DNA of 6,328 nucleotides from RUG14199 sp045535205 (lineage in GTDB: Bacteria; Bacillota; Clostridia; Oscillospirales; CAG-272), in NCBI GenBank assembly GCA_045535205.1, contig JAZSLF010000081.1, forward strand, positions 1-6,328, given 5' to 3'. This document shows, in pieces, positions 5,258 through 6,328 of this stretch (its first letter is position 1; every line of letters starts with the position of its first letter). The translations under genes and the position numbers were made by a program. The notes beneath the pieces were generated by a model, which worked only from the letters and a program-made list of their open reading frames with translations, was not told the DNA's origin and did no database searches.

Positions 5258-6328
5258 ATGGGAGGCTTTTTCGGAATAACTTCGAAGAATGACTGTCTTG
5301 CAGATGTATTCTTCGGAACAGATTATCATTCACATCTGGGAACACGCAGAGGCGGTATGGCGGCTTACGATAGTGAAGTCGGTCTTCAGCGTGTCATTCA
5401 TAATATAGAAAATTCACCGTTCAGAACAAAGTTTGAGAATATATTTGAAGAAATGAAGGGAACCTCTGCAATCGGCTGTATCAGTGATACTGACCCCCAG
5501 CCTTTGCTTATCCGTTCAAATCTCGGTATATACGCTATCTGCACCATCGGTCTTATAAATAACTCCGATGAGCTTATTGACAATTATCTGTCGGACGGTG
5601 GACATTTCGGCGCCATGACAGGCGGCAAGGTCAATTCGACAGACCTTGTTGCAGCTCTTATCAATCAGAAGGATTCCTTTGCAAGCGGTATTAAGTTTGC
5701 ACAGGATTCTATCGAGGGTACGGCTTCCATACTTATCCTTAAAAATGACGGCTCATTGATCGCTGCCCGTGATAAGCTTGGCAGAATACCTGTTCATATC
5801 GGTAAGAATGAGGATGGCTATGCAGTATCATTTGAGTCTTTCGCTTATACAAAGCTTAATTATGAAGATGTAAAGGAGCTTGGCCCCGGTGAAGTCGTTG
5901 AGCTGACTTGTGACAGCATGACACAGCTTCTTGCTCCCGGTGAAAAAATGAGAGTTTGTTCATTCCTTTGGTCTTATTACGGTTATCCCAACTCCATTTA
6001 TGAAGGTGTAAACGTTGAAGCCATGCGTTACCGTAACGGTGAGATAATGGCGAAAGCGGATATGGCGGAAGGATGTGCTGCCGACATAGATTACGTGGGC
6101 GGAGTGCCCGATTCGGGAACCCCTCATGCCATAGGTTATGCAAATTGCAGCAGAGCACCCTTTGCCAGAGCATTTATAAAATACACTCCCACATGGGCGA
6201 GAAGCTTCATGCCCGCACGACAGGTTGACAGAAGCAAGATAGCAAAAATGAAACAGATACCCGTTCATGAGCTTATTGTGGGAAAAAGGCTGTTGTTCGT
6301 TGATGACCCAATAGTAAGAGGAACACAG
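5258..6328 (+). CDS. PurF-family amidophosphoribosyltransferase homologue lacking the glutaminase nucleophile (3' truncated)
   Basis: The first 357 codons are visible and the gene runs off the window. The layout is that of PurF: an N-terminal Ntn-type glutaminase domain (about 1-225) then a phosphoribosyltransferase domain. Support includes LGTRRGGMAAY (27-37), ARDKLGRIPVHIG (170-182), VSFESFAY and ELGPGEVV (207-214), VPDSGTPHAIGYA (283-295) and the PRPP motif FVDDPIVRGT (347-356). Canonical PurF makes phosphoribosylamine from PRPP and glutamine using a Cys exposed at position 1. Here the start is MGGFFGI, so Gly replaces that Cys, and no upstream in-frame start supplies one because a TAA stands at 5213. 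By eye, the RYST arginine and the HNGN asparagine are also replaced (CISDTD, TIGLINN). Glutamine hydrolysis is therefore unlikely. The start has GGGAGG at 5248-5253. It may be an ammonia-dependent enzyme, a PurF partner or a repurposed paralogue; no symbol is assigned for that reason. Confidence 0.9.
   Translation, partial: MGGFFGITSKNDCLADVFFGTDYHSHLGTRRGGMAAYDSEVGLQRVIHNIENSPFRTKFENIFEEMKGTSAIGCISDTDPQPLLIRSNLGIYAICTIGLINNSDELIDNYLSDGGHFGAMTGGKVNSTDLVAALINQKDSFASGIKFAQDSIEGTASILILKNDGSLIAARDKLGRIPVHIGKNEDGYAVSFESFAYTKLNYEDVKELGPGEVVELTCDSMTQLLAPGEKMRVCSFLWSYYGYPNSIYEGVNVEAMRYRNGEIMAKADMAEGCAADIDYVGGVPDSGTPHAIGYANCSRAPFARAFIKYTPTWARSFMPARQVDRSKIAKMKQIPVHELIVGKRLLFVDDPIVRGTQ

Overview
The window carries parts of two adjacent nucleotide-biosynthesis operons, all on the + strand. 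The organism is most likely a Clostridia-class Firmicute close to Ruminococcus/Oscillospiraceae. That placement is an inference from the PyrK plus class 1B PyrD pair, strong GGAGG-type ribosome binding sites, moderate GC with AT-rich spacers, and protein flavour. No species can be named.

Region 1 (1-3518) is the end of a pyrimidine operon: pyrK (3' end only), pyrD, pyrF, pyrE, pyrB. The genes overlap or nearly touch (13, 1 and 4 bp overlaps and one 26 bp gap). PyrK and PyrD together form the NAD-linked dihydroorotate dehydrogenase, PyrE adds ribose phosphate from PRPP to orotate, PyrF decarboxylates OMP to UMP, and PyrB catalyses the earlier carbamoylaspartate step. The PyrB protein is unusual: an ordinary catalytic chain is followed by the zinc-binding module of the regulatory chain PyrI, without PyrI's nucleotide-binding allosteric domain. 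A strong intrinsic terminator with a UUCG loop closes the operon at 3529-3572.

Region 2 (3519-3924) is the only long non-coding stretch. It holds the terminator, helically phased A-tracts, a perfect consensus sigma-A promoter (TTGACA, 17 bp, TATAAT) and an inferred leader of about 200 nt with several possible hairpins just ahead of purE.

Region 3 (3925-6328) is the start of a purine operon: purE, purC and a PurF-family gene that runs off the window. PurE looks like an ordinary class I N5-CAIR mutase and PurC like a somewhat divergent SAICAR synthetase. The PurF-family protein is the most notable item. It sits where the committed-step enzyme is expected, yet it has Gly in place of the N-terminal nucleophile Cys, and by eye has lost the other glutaminase residues too; its PRPP motif is also altered (DDPIVRGTQ). 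It may be an ammonia-dependent enzyme, a partner or regulator of a true PurF, or something else that uses a PRPP-type ligand.

No RNA genes, mobile elements, CRISPR arrays or minus-strand genes could be supported.
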